Source of the DNA: Adiantum capillus-veneris
Taxonomy: Eukaryota; Streptophyta; Polypodiopsida; Polypodiales; Pteridaceae
Assembly (NCBI GenBank): GCA_014529385.2
Contig: CM043942.1
Location: 31,924,469 to 31,988,468 of the forward strand
Direction: 5' to 3'
Length of the DNA stretch: 64,000 nt
The notes below the pieces were generated by a model. The model was not told the origin of the DNA. It did not search any database and worked only from the letters and a program-made list of their open reading frames with translations. Position 1 is the stretch's first letter. Each line of letters begins with the position of its first letter. The translations under genes and the position numbers were made by a program. Positions 1-9,054 of the stretch are shown here, in pieces.

Positions 1-255
1 CTAGGGTTGTGCTTGAGGTGAGAACCTTAGGCAAGCTAGGGCTATGCTTGAGGTGGGAACCCAATCTAAACTTAGGCAAGCTAGGGTTGTGCTTGAGGTG
101 AGAACCTTAGGCAAGCTAGGGCTGTGCTTGAGGTGGGAACCCGATCTAAACTTAGGCAAGCTAGGGCTGTGCTTGAGGTGGGAACCCGACCTAAACTTAG
201 GCAAGCTAGGCTTGAGGTGGGAACTCCACCTAAGGTGCTTGTCATGCTTGATGGC
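1..255. repeat. Minisatellite, alternating 35/45 bp units
   Basis: Tandem units begin with CTAGGG and contain GCTTGAGGTG and TTAGGCAAG. Unit starts at 1, 36, 81, 116 and 161 give lengths 35, 45, 35, 45, 45, so the first four form two 80 bp higher-order units. The 45 bp form carries a ten-base insert, CCGATCTAAA or a variant. The array decays after 205. A related duplication follows: TTAATGAGGAAGTTGCTTGAG at about 282 and again at about 359. It may be part of the LTR that ends at 1430, but I could not show homology to the other LTRs here. The array probably continues left of the window. Confidence 0.85.
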
Positions 256-479
256 TAAGATACTTGAGGTACTCGTCACATTTAATGAGGAAGTTGCTTG
301 AGAAGCTTCCTATGCATGGGGGGTAAGATGCTTGAGTCAAAAAGAGAACCTACTCACTTAATGAGGAAGTTGCTTGAGAAACTTCCTATGCATAAAAATC
401 TCAAAGTTAGGAGAATTCTAAAAGAGCACATGGGACACATGTCAGACTCTCACTAAGCTTAACCACATGGGTTCTTGAA

Positions 480-1430
480 TGCGATTGGTTGGGCTAAAGA
501 GGGGTCCAATGAGCTTTTACTTCCACCTAACAAATATCTAGATATTTTCAAGCTCTCTCTCTCTAAGGGGTAAGGAGGACACTTGTCAAAAGACTACCCA
601 TATGCTTGACTGCATGCTGGATGTGATTGGCTAAGGGGAGAGGGGTCCAATGAGCTTGTAGCAAGTAGAATTTTCGCCCAAAGCAAGAAAGGGGGGTGCT
701 AGGGGGATATACACCATCACACACACTCATTGGAGACACCATTCTCACTTGGTGGAAGTTGAGGAACACCACCTCCTTCTCCAAGCTCGTGAGAGTGAAA
801 GCCTACACCAACACTCTTGGCTATGGAATGAAAATCCAACCAAGAGTCATGCTTCAATGCTTAAGCTTGCCATCTTCTCCATCTCCATTACTATGCTATT
901 ATGTATGCTAGCAAGAAGAGTAATGATAAGTGAGGAACTACTTCTTTCTCCTATGGAATTTTTCTTCTTCCTCTTCCCTATCCTCATTCCCCGCTAGCTC
1001 TCTCCACCTTCGAAGGTGTTTGAGGCCTTGGGATTGAGGCTTGGGATAGTTAATGCTTTCTTCAAGTTTATGTTATGTTATGTTATGTTTGTGATGCACG
1101 AAGCTTTCCATCTTCATAGCATCACCAAGGTCACAAGGAACACAAAGATTGTATTGTACCAAGTCTCTCTTGATGGGAGAAACTATAATACAAATGCCTA
1201 TTGGAGGGGGGACCGGCTCCATATGAATCCGGTCCTCAACTATTGTCATGTTCTCTAAACTCTCTCTCTCTTGCAAAAGTATTGTTCGTGCCAAGTTAAC
1301 TAAGTACCATGTTTATGTTGCTACCATCAATTAAGTTCACCTACTATGCTCACAAAGTAATCTCACAAAAGTGCTTCATCTAATTTCCTAATTCCGCTAC
1401 TCTCAAAATTCATAGGCCATTTCCATTACA
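480..1430 (+). repeat. Chromovirus LTR (same family as Chr-2), 3' part
   Basis: This stretch is homologous to the LTRs of the chromovirus at 40096-49021 and nearly identical, in inverted orientation, to 4227-4790. Shared landmarks are the GGTCCAATGAGC motif (503), GGCTATGGAATG (820), GGGGGGACCGGCTCC (1206) and the terminal TTCCATTACA. The LTR ends cleanly at TTACA (1426-1430), and the next base belongs to the RNase H region of an opposite-strand copy. The left limit is uncertain and may include the minisatellite or lie off the window. It could be a 3' LTR of an element running off the left edge or a solo LTR. No PBS follows it, so it is not a 5' LTR. Confidence 0.8.
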
Positions 1431-2260
1431 AGCATCACATTGGACCTCAAATGGCTTTGAGAGATCTAATAGTTTGATCACACATTGAGAGATAAGTTTC
1501 TCCTTAAGCTTCTTCAAAAGCTTCTTGGACTTTTGTACTCCATGAATACTTAACGTTCTTTTTTAAAAAAATCATGTAATGGGCACACATACCTACACAG
1601 CTTCGTACCTCTTGTAGATTCCTTGGATTAGGCCATCTTTTTATTACCTCTAACTTTGTTGCATCCATATGGGTGCATCTTTAGAGATAATGTGACCTAA
1701 GTGTTGAATCTCTTGTACGAAAAATTCACTTTTCTTTTGATTAATGAAAAGCTTATTCTCTCTCACAACTTGAAAGATTACCTGGAGGTGTCGCTTGTAC
1801 TCTTCAAGAGAATTTGAATGGCCTGAATATTTTTGTCCATCATGAGTTTAAATGCGTCTGGAGCATTTGTTAGGCCAAAACTAGTAAATTATCAAATAGA
1901 TCTTCTACCTGTGGCACGGGAAATCTATTTTTAATAGTGATCTTATTTAGTGCTCTATAGTTGACACGCATGTGATATGTGTCGTCTTTCTTTTGCACTA
2001 AAAGCAATGGTGAACAAAATGGAGAGGAGCTAGACCTCACCATCCCTTTTTCCTTTGCACTTGCCTCATGCTCTCCTCTTGTTGACCTTGTGAAACTCGA
2101 TAAGGAGGTTTGTTAGGCAGTGAGCTTCCTGGTAGGAGCTCAATTGCATGGTCATCATCCCTCATTTTAGAGGTAGCTCACTAGGGATGTCATCAATGAA
2201 AACATCTTAGGATCCATTTAGGAAATTAGACAACTCTAATTCCTCTTGATTCCCTTTATT
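1431..2260 (-). pseudogene. Chr-1 reverse transcriptase/RNase H remnant (Ty3/gypsy)
   Basis: Read on the minus strand this is the RT and the start of RNase H of a chromovirus. Near 1900-1950 it encodes a phrase like [16 protein letters not shown], matching the intact [16 protein letters not shown] of Chr-2 at about 44500. Near 1440-1570 it encodes fragments equivalent to LHDLTKKNVRYIWSTK and SKPFEVQCDA of the Chr-2 RNase H. Frameshifts and stops are frequent, so no functional enzyme is possible. The rest of RNase H and the integrase are missing on the left because the coding sequence stops exactly where the + strand LTR ends. Confidence 0.75.
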
Positions 2261-3720
2261 GCAAGGATATGGTGTTGCTCGACTCATTAGCATCTATGTA
2301 CATGCTCTTTTCCCTGTAGGTGAAGTAGATTCTCCTTTCCGAGAACTTCATGTTGGAAGCCATGTGGTTAAACCATGGTGCCCCAACGATAACATTCTCA
2401 TGCTAGAGAGGGGAGATGAAGAAATCCTTTTTGTACACATAGCTTTGGACATGAAGCCTTAATTTTCCAATTAAGGAAGTAACCGAGACGTCTTGTCCCT
2501 TGATTGGCTTTCAATGCATCTCCTATCTTGTGGGCTTGTATGCCTAGCTTAGTGGTCAACTCCGTGAATATGAAGTTGTGAGTTGAACTAGGGTCAAACA
2601 AAATAAAGTCATCATGCTCTTTCATCTTTCCCCAAGCATAGGAAAGGAGAAATCGTTGGCAATGAGCATCCTCATTTGGAGCTTCCAACATAGAGACTCT
2701 AGGAGTCTCATTACGGGCAATTCTCTTGGGGCAAGGACGATAACCATGGCCTTGCTCCCCACACTCAAAACATTTGTGATCCTTACTAAAAGCTTCTAGC
2801 TCTTTAGGAGAGAGTTTATATTTACCTTTGTAAACTCCCTTCTCCTTGGATCAATTGTTGTTGTTGTTGGAATAGCCTTGCTAAGAATTTTGGACATTGG
2901 TTTTCCTTTTGGCATCACTTTTGTCTTTATTTTCCATGGGCTTGACATTCCATCTAGCCCCTTGTTTGAAATTGATGCGCGAAGCAACCATGGTATGGTG
3001 GATTACTTCAGTGATAGAACCAAGCCGTTGAGAGTTGACATACACGGCCATCTCTTTGGATAATCTCGCACATAATTGTTGCTTTTGATTGGCAAAGTTT
3101 ATTTTTTGAAAGACAATAGCCTTGAGATATAAATCCCAAAACTTATCCACATATTTGTGGATAGACTCATGTGAGAGGAGCTTTAAACTTCACCATTTGG
3201 TAAGCACTTTGTCCTTTGCATCACTTGCAAAGAGTTGCTTCATGATGGAAAGTCGTGGATTTTTCTATGCCTTTGGGGCTTCGTTGTTGCCACGAAGTCT
3301 AGCCCACCATTGACGAGCTGATTTTTGGAAGTGCATAGGTACATGGCGTAGCTTGGAGGACTCCGTGAAGCCCTCATCTCCAAAGGCTGCGTCAAATTGT
3401 TGGATGAAGGCCAATACTTTGTCGGTAGCAGCAAAGGTGCCATCATAAGTGAGAAAAGAGATACTCTTTCCTCCCTCTTTGAACTTCTTGAGCTTTTGTG
3501 ACCTTCGCCATCTAGGGTAAGATTTGCAATGTCCTCCCCTCTTATATTCTCTAGGAGAATAGCCATAGCTTTCATCGGTAGAGGAGGAAGGTGAAGAAGA
3601 AGGAGAAGAGGGTGACCTCTTTCTTGCCCTTTTCTTCCTTGGTTTTCTCTCTTCCCTTTTGAAGTGACAAGGAGAAGGACTATGGGTAAATTTCTCTTAG
3701 GAGAGTTGGCGATCATTTAG
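2260..3720 (-). pseudogene. Chr-1 gag and protease remnant
   Basis: The minus strand carries gag capsid pieces (about 3150-2881, with VDKFWDLYLKA-like sequence shared with Chr-2), a zinc knuckle and a protease. The knuckle at 2731-2772 is a canonical CX2CX4HX4C with all four ligands (CFECGEQGHGYRPC). The protease (2691-2398) has FDPSSTHNFI where Chr-2 has VDPDSTHNFI, so the catalytic Asp is followed by Pro in both copies. Gag would package element RNA and protease would cut the polyprotein. Reading frames change several times, so the gene is dead. Upstream of 3720 toward the LTR lie about 500 bases of degenerate gag and leader. Confidence 0.75.
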
Positions 3721-4213
3721 TCCGCTTCTTATGGAACATCTTCGGCGGAATTTAGGGATTCATTAATTTCTCTGATCTTTGGATTCCTCTCTCGTTGGGA
3801 AGAGAGTTTTTTTGGGGTCTTATCAAGAGGTTTAAGCTCTCTCTCCTCTTTGAGAGGAAAGGAAATCCCATAAGCACAAAGTTGTTAACTTCGGCTTGCA
3901 AAGTGGGGGTTGCCCATAGCTTGTTGCAACCTAGTGACAAGAATAACTAATAAAACATGGGGCATCGTCAATATATTAAGAAACAAAATATAAAGTATAT
4001 TCTAATGTTAATAATGGTAAAGCCGTAGGCAAGTCTAAAAAGACTCCATTATTAAGACCAAAGCTCCCGAGGTGTGCACCATATCCCACATAGTGGGCTC
4101 AACAAAACCGATAATAGATCCCAATCCCACTTACCCTAATATAATTAACAAAATCAACCATTAATAGGCTACTTAAGGACCTCTCTTCTTATGCAAGAAA
4201 AGAGAAACCAAAT

Positions 4214-4225
4214 GCTTTGATACCA
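4214..4225 (-). promoter_or_regulatory. Chr-1 primer binding site, initiator tRNA-Met type
   Basis: The minus strand reads TGGTATCAAAGC, one mismatch from the common plant PBS TGGTATCAGAGC that pairs with the 3' end of initiator tRNA-Met. It sits one base inside the LTR end (TGTAATGG at 4227 on the + strand). It fixes this copy as minus-oriented with its 5' LTR on the right. Confidence 0.85.
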
Positions 4226-4226
4226 A

Positions 4227-4790
4227 TGTAATGGAAATGGCCTATGAATTTTGAGAGTAGCGGAATTAGGAAATTAGATGAAGCACTTTTGTGAGATTAC
4301 TTTGTGAGCATAGCAGGTGAACTTAATTGATGGTAGCAACATAAACATGGTACTTAGTTAACTTGGCACGAACAATACTTTTGCAAAAGAGAGAGAGTTT
4401 AGAGAACATGAAAATAGTTGAGGACCGGATTCATATGGAGCCGGTCCCCCCTCCAATAGGCATTTGTATTATGTTTTCTCCCATCAAGGGAGACTTGGTA
4501 CAATACAATCTTTGTGTTCCTTGTGACCTAGGTGATGCAATGAAGATGGAAAGCTTCATGCATCACAAGCATAACATAAACTTTGTAGAAAGAATTAACT
4601 ATCCCAAGCCTCAGTCCCAAGGCCTCAATCACCTCCGAAGGTGGAGAGAGCTAGCGGGGAATGAGGATAGAGAAGAGGAAGAAGAAACATTTCATACAAG
4701 AAAGAAATAGCTCCTCACTTATCATCACTCTTCTTGCTATAATACATAATAGCATACTAATGAAGATGGAGAAGATGACAAGCTTAAGCA
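4227..4790 (-). repeat. Chr-1 5' LTR, truncated
   Basis: This is the inverted counterpart of 850-1430, very similar throughout, including the ACCGGATTCATATGGAGCCG segment. Its inner end begins TGTAATGGAAATGG. Homology to other family LTRs stops near 4790, so the U3 side is lost. Open frames inside it, including a 115-codon one, are mirrored in the other LTR copies without codon-level conservation and are not genes. Bases 4791-4875 match nothing else I recognise and precede the broken end of the neighbouring gypsy element. Confidence 0.8.
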
Positions 4791-4875
4791 TTGCCTCTCT
4801 TCCTCTAGCCTTTCAAGGATATATAATCGCTCAACTAAGGGGTTACCATCCCAACCTTCTTGAGAAGCTACTCAA

Positions 4876-5640
4876 AGACTAGGAATGACAAACTCCCATG
4901 GCATAACCGCTTCTTGGCCATACACCATCTTAAACGGTGTGCAGTTAATGGCAACTTTGTACGTAGTACGATAAGCCCATAAAGCTGAAGGCAGCTTCAA
5001 ATCCCAATCTGTGCGATGAGCTTCCACCGTTTTGGTCAAGCTAGAGATTAAGGTCTTGTTGGTACTCTCAGTTTGGCCATTTGCTTGTGGATAATAAGGT
5101 GTGGACTTATGGTGAGCTATCATGAAGTTGGTAGTGAGTTATTTTATCACTCCATTTATAAAATGAGTACCATTGCCACTCACAATCTCAAAGGGACAAC
5201 CAAATCTTGTAATAATGTTCTCAAAGAGAAACTTGGCAGTTGAGCTCGCATCAGCCTTACGTGTCGCCCTGGCTTCCGCCCACTTTGTCACATAGTCAGT
5301 GGCAACGATAATATATCAAGATTGAGTGCTAAGAGCTGCCAGACTAATTGGGCCTACAAAGTCCAAACCCCATTTTTCAAATGGTCGAGTCACTTTAACA
5401 GGATGTAAGGGCATCTTATCCTTTCGTTGTGTGATCTTGTAATGTTGGCATTCATCACATCTTTTTGCAAAAAGTGATGCATCCTTGAATAAGATAGGCC
5501 ACCAATAGCCCGATTGCAACACCTTTCTAGCTATTAGTTCCTTTAAGAAATGTCCTCCGGCTATACCCTTGTGGGCTTCTTGCAGTATGTACAAATAGTC
5601 ATTCTCACGGGCACAACGTGCAAGAATATCGTCCTTTCCT
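4876..5640 (-). pseudogene. Gyp-A1 integrase, truncated at its C-terminus
   Basis: Minus-strand Ty3/gypsy integrase. The HHCC zinc region is visible around 5594-5440 (EAHKGIAGGHF then CDECQ), followed by the first catalytic aspartate in GLDFVGPI (about 5350). The glutamate region is PYYPQANGQTESTNK (about 5100). The protein then runs to MVYGQEAVMPWEFVIPSL and stops at 4872, where element sequence ends. The homologue in D1 continues as EFVIPSLRMA, so the end is a truncation. Stops and a shift around 5150-5320 disrupt the core. The style of this integrase suits the non-chromodomain plant gypsy group (Athila/Tat-like); I infer that from memory of the family. Confidence 0.8.
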
Positions 5641-6800
5641 AGCCTGTAGAGATTTCCTGCAATGAGAGGATAACATTCACATTCTTTTTACAGTTTTTGA
5701 GCTATGTCTTTACGAAGCTCTTTGGGTGGAAAACCATTAACTAGAAAGTTCACAATCTTCTCAATCCATTCAGGTATGGTCTCGACTAGGAATAGAGAAG
5801 TATCAGGCAATTCATCATCGACTCTAGTAGGGGCTTCACCATTGGGTATGCGAGACAGACGATCCTCCATGATGTTTTTTTACCGGGAATGTTAAAATCA
5901 AATTCAAGGAGAATCAACAACCATCGTGTAATTCTTCCCGTGGAACAAGGTTTATTTACTAGATACAACAAGGCTTGATGATCCACATAAAAAACAAACT
6001 TGTTGGCAAGAAGTTAGTACCAGAATTTCTTTACTGCATAAATCATAGCTAAACCTTCTCGCTTTGTAGTGGTGTAGTTTCTCTTGGCATCATTCAATTG
6101 ACAACTTGCAAAGCTAATGGGGTAGTCCAATCTATGTTCTCCTGATTGAGCTAGAACACACCCAATAGCAAAGTTTGATGCATCAATATGCACATGGAAA
6201 ATTACATTCCAATCGGGCACTCATAGAATAGGAGCTCTAGTCAAGGTCTTTTTCAATGACTCGTAAGCATGGCCACACTCCGCGGTCCAGTGGAATTCAA
6301 TAAGAAGCTTGCACAAAGGAGGAGCTATCTCGGCAAAGTTTAAAATAAATTGTCAATAATAACTAACATGGCCCATGAACCTTTGAACTCCTTTATAGCT
6401 TGTAGGTTGTGGCAATTCAGCAAAAGCTTTTATTTTGCTCTCATCTATGGAAATCCCATTTTTGGACACTATATGCCCTAAAATGACTCCATGTTTAACC
6501 CAAAATTGGACTTTGAAAGGGTTTAAGGAGATGCGATACAATTTGCACTTCTCAAACACTTTTTATAAGCATGATAGACGTTCTTTCCAAGAGGAATAAA
6601 CACAAAGGTCATCTAAGAAATCTTCGCAAAACTCCCTCTAATCTTCTCTAAAATCAGTGTTTATTAATCTTTGAAAGGTAGCAGGGTCATTGGTTAAGCC
6701 AAAAGCCATAACACAAATGCACAAAATCCAAATTTGGTTATTAAGGATGTTTTAGCTTGGTTCTAGCGCAATTGTGATTTGATTGTTGTATAGATAGTAC
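5640..6800 (-). pseudogene. Gyp-A1 RNase H and RT palm remnant
   Basis: The minus strand carries an RT active-site remnant, FLDDLCVYSS (about 6610-6580), in the place of the usual YxDD. It is followed by the post-active-site block GHIVSKNGISIDESKIKA (6480-6420). RNase H shows the three acidic landmarks in order: HIDASNFAIGCVLAQ (about 6190), KREGLAMIYAVKKF (about 6050) and VDHQALLYLVNK (about 5980). Stops at several sites and a missing RT segment between about 6640 and 6810 (the expected YSGYNQI-type block is absent) show it is inactive. It is continuous with the integrase on the left and the RT N-terminus on the right. Confidence 0.78.
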
Positions 6801-7856
6801 CTAAGCTATAAAAGCTTAAGCTTCCTCTGCAACCCTTTCAAGCAATGTTCTGAATATGGCAAGGGGTAATGGTCCTCCCAATGGCGGCATTGACTTCTTG
6901 AGATCCACGCACACTCTGAGTTTCCAATTCTTTTTTGGACAATCATATTGGAAGACACATTCTGAGTGCTTAATAGGATATATGAATCCGCATTTCACAA
7001 GCTTTTCAATCTCTTCTGAACGATCTTTGATATTTAGGGATTCATTGGGTAGGGTCGTTGCTGAACTGGTTTAGCATGCTATTCATGGGGATTGTGTGTT
7101 GCACACGGAAGGACACCCATTCTGAGTGCTTAATAGGATATATGAATCCGCATTTCACAAGCTTTTCAATCTCTTCTTGAACGATCTTTGCATATTTAGG
7201 ATTCATTGGGTAGGGTCGTTGCTGAACTGGTTTAGCCATGCTATTCATGGGGATTGTGTGTTGCACCACGGAAGGTGGAACACCTTTCATATCATGATAT
7301 GTCCAAGCAAATATATCCTTGAATTTTTTGAGAAGTTCTTTAAGTACACACTCTTCAGTCTCTGTCAGATCTTGGGCAATGAAAACAGGTTTGGACTCTT
7401 CTCCTGGGTCTGCTAGCTCTATTTTCTTAACTATCGCTGGACCATCATAAACTCTATTGCTTCCATCTATAGGTTTTCTTTGAGCCTTTGTATACACAAC
7501 CTTACGTTTCTCTGTGGTGTAGGATTTGAAATGTTCAAGGGCATGGTATAAGTCTGTGGGGTCCTGTTGTTTTGTGAACTGTGATTTCACTTCCGATTCC
7601 TTTTGTTGTTGAGCTAACTCTCGATTTTGTTGTCTCCTTATGGTACGACTCAACTTTGGCTTCTCTGTAGCCTCTACTTGTGCGATGTCAATGGGTTGTG
7701 GACGTGACCACATAACGCTTTGAAAGTATTCACCCCAGTTATCTACCATCTTTTGATGAGCATCACATGCCCCTATTGTTGGGGTATAAAGCCCAATGTC
7801 GTCGCTCAGGTAAGTGGGCGGGCCGCCAGGTATGTACACATATTCTTTTGTAAAAA
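6801..7856 (-). pseudogene. Gyp-A1 protease-RT linker and RT N-terminus
   Basis: A 265-codon open stretch on the minus strand (7839-7042) covers the region between protease and RT and the RT entry block: LKKFKDIFAWTYHDMKGVPP, then RPYPMNPKYAKIVQEEIEKL and KCGFIYPIKHSEW. This matches the D1 segment at 63741-63451 (KYKDVLAWEHTDLKGVD, RYRMNPNYAKKVK). The frame is destroyed by a 160 bp tandem duplication at 6957-7276. The right end stops near 7856, where Cop-1 begins; the preceding part of the gene resumes beyond Cop-1 at 12692. Confidence 0.82.
6957..7276. repeat. 160 bp tandem duplication inside Gyp-A1 RT
   Basis: The block starting CATTCTGAGTGCTTAATAGG at about 6957 is repeated at about 7117. 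The two copies differ by about five single-base insertions or deletions and, by eye, no substitutions. The period is not a multiple of three, so it shifts the RT frame. Confidence 0.9.
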
Positions 7857-7861
7857 CCTAA

Positions 7862-7968
7862 TAAGAACTCACTATGCTCTACACATTACAGTAGAGTGAG
7901 TTCACCATATCGTCGTGCTCTTCTTCTCGCACTCTCTCTCGCGTCGCACTTCCGCTCGTACTCCTTCA
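7862..7968 (+). repeat. Cop-1 5' LTR
   Basis: Direct repeat partner of 12580-12686. It contains ACTCAC..CTCTAC..GTAGAG.TGAGT, which can fold as a hairpin, then a CT-rich run and the end CTTCA. The PBS follows two bases later. About 105 bp is very short for an LTR of an element this size. Confidence 0.75.
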
Positions 7969-7970
7969 AC

Positions 7971-7982
7971 TGGTATCAGAGC
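7971..7982 (+). promoter_or_regulatory. Cop-1 primer binding site, initiator tRNA-Met
   Basis: TGGTATCAGAGC is an exact match to the standard plant PBS complementary to the 3' end of initiator tRNA-Met. It lies two bases after the LTR end. Confidence 0.93.
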
Positions 7983-9054
7983 TCAGATCGAGGCTCGGGG
8001 CAGCACTGCAGGAGGCTAGAGTCACCAGCTCAGATTGGAGTGAAATTCGACAGGCAAAGACACGACCCCAAATCTTGTGGGTGCCCCCGTAGGGCTCGGT
8101 GTGCTCAGAATTTCATTCTGAGGTCATCTCGGTCACCCTTCGGCTTCGACAAAGTTCTGCGCAGGCCATTTTCGACTACGTGGTCTCAGCGGGTGCAGAT
8201 CCGACTCTGCAAATTTGGGTTTTTCGGCCTACGAATGCAGGTGCTGAGGATATCGACACTCCCAGAGTGTTGATTTGTGGCTGTCTACACATCGAAGGAT
8301 GGCTCACAGTTCTTGGAGGCGTGTCACATACGACACAGGCGCATCTACACATAGACTGTAGTCGACATCCACTAGTTCATCAGGTAGGTTGTGTTTGCTG
8401 CTTGATATTCCAGATTTCATCCTGACATTGCAGGTACTTCCACATGGGATGTATTGTCAGAGATGATGTATGTCTGTTGAGGGTTTGCTGGCTGTGAGTC
8501 ACGCAGCAAACAACCGCTGCAGCGGTTACAGCATACAGTAGGAAATTTGTGGATGTATGACTTTGTGGGAAGTCTATGTACTGTCAGATTTACTGCAGCC
8601 TTTGTTGAGGGTCGAGTGAGGTTTTATTGAGCTGGGGGATTCTCGAATGTTGAGATCCTTTCGGTGATACAGGTCATGGAGCGATCCCTTGAGCACCCTT
8701 AGATAGGCAACTAGGATGTATTGACTGTGAGCTAGACAGTTGGGATTGCATCTTTGCTTTACTGCCGTTGAGGCATTGTCGCAGTCTATGCTTACAGGAC
8801 AATGACAAGACAGTCAGAGACAGTACAGGTGCAGGACAGGTTTACCCACAGCTTACAGTGTTAGAGAGACAGTGGTTTTTGGTCTGTTTTTTAGTACACC
8901 ATAGCCATTTTACAAAGGAGACTCTGCCAAAATTTCTGTAGAATCTGAAGCTTTCTTGGTTCATTTGACAGGTTGATATTGGTTCAGAGGTCAGTTTACA
9001 GGGGAAACTCTGCCGAATTTTTCCCAGAAAAGTAAACTACTGTGAAGCATAGCT
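7983..9054 (+). other. Cop-1 untranslated leader
   Basis: About 1.07 kb between PBS and the gag ATG. It has no convincing reading frame; the open frames at 7896-8273 and 8099-8425 lack recognisable domains and start in the LTR or leader. The leader should hold dimerisation and packaging signals, but I cannot point to them. Confidence 0.6.

Noticed and set aside
4363-4710. 115-codon frame, partly conserved at 1073-1294 on the other strand
   Set aside because: The similarity exists because both are copies of one LTR; the frame is interrupted in the Chr-2 LTRs and has no domain.
1-4790. A single foldback element with inverted LTR arms
   Set aside because: The internal part has PBS, gag, protease and RT of an ordinary minus-strand copy and is cut mid-RNase H by the left LTR, so an insertion is simpler.
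7896-8425. 125- and 108-codon frames in the Cop-1 leader
   Set aside because: They begin in the LTR or leader, precede the clear gag ATG and have no recognisable domain.
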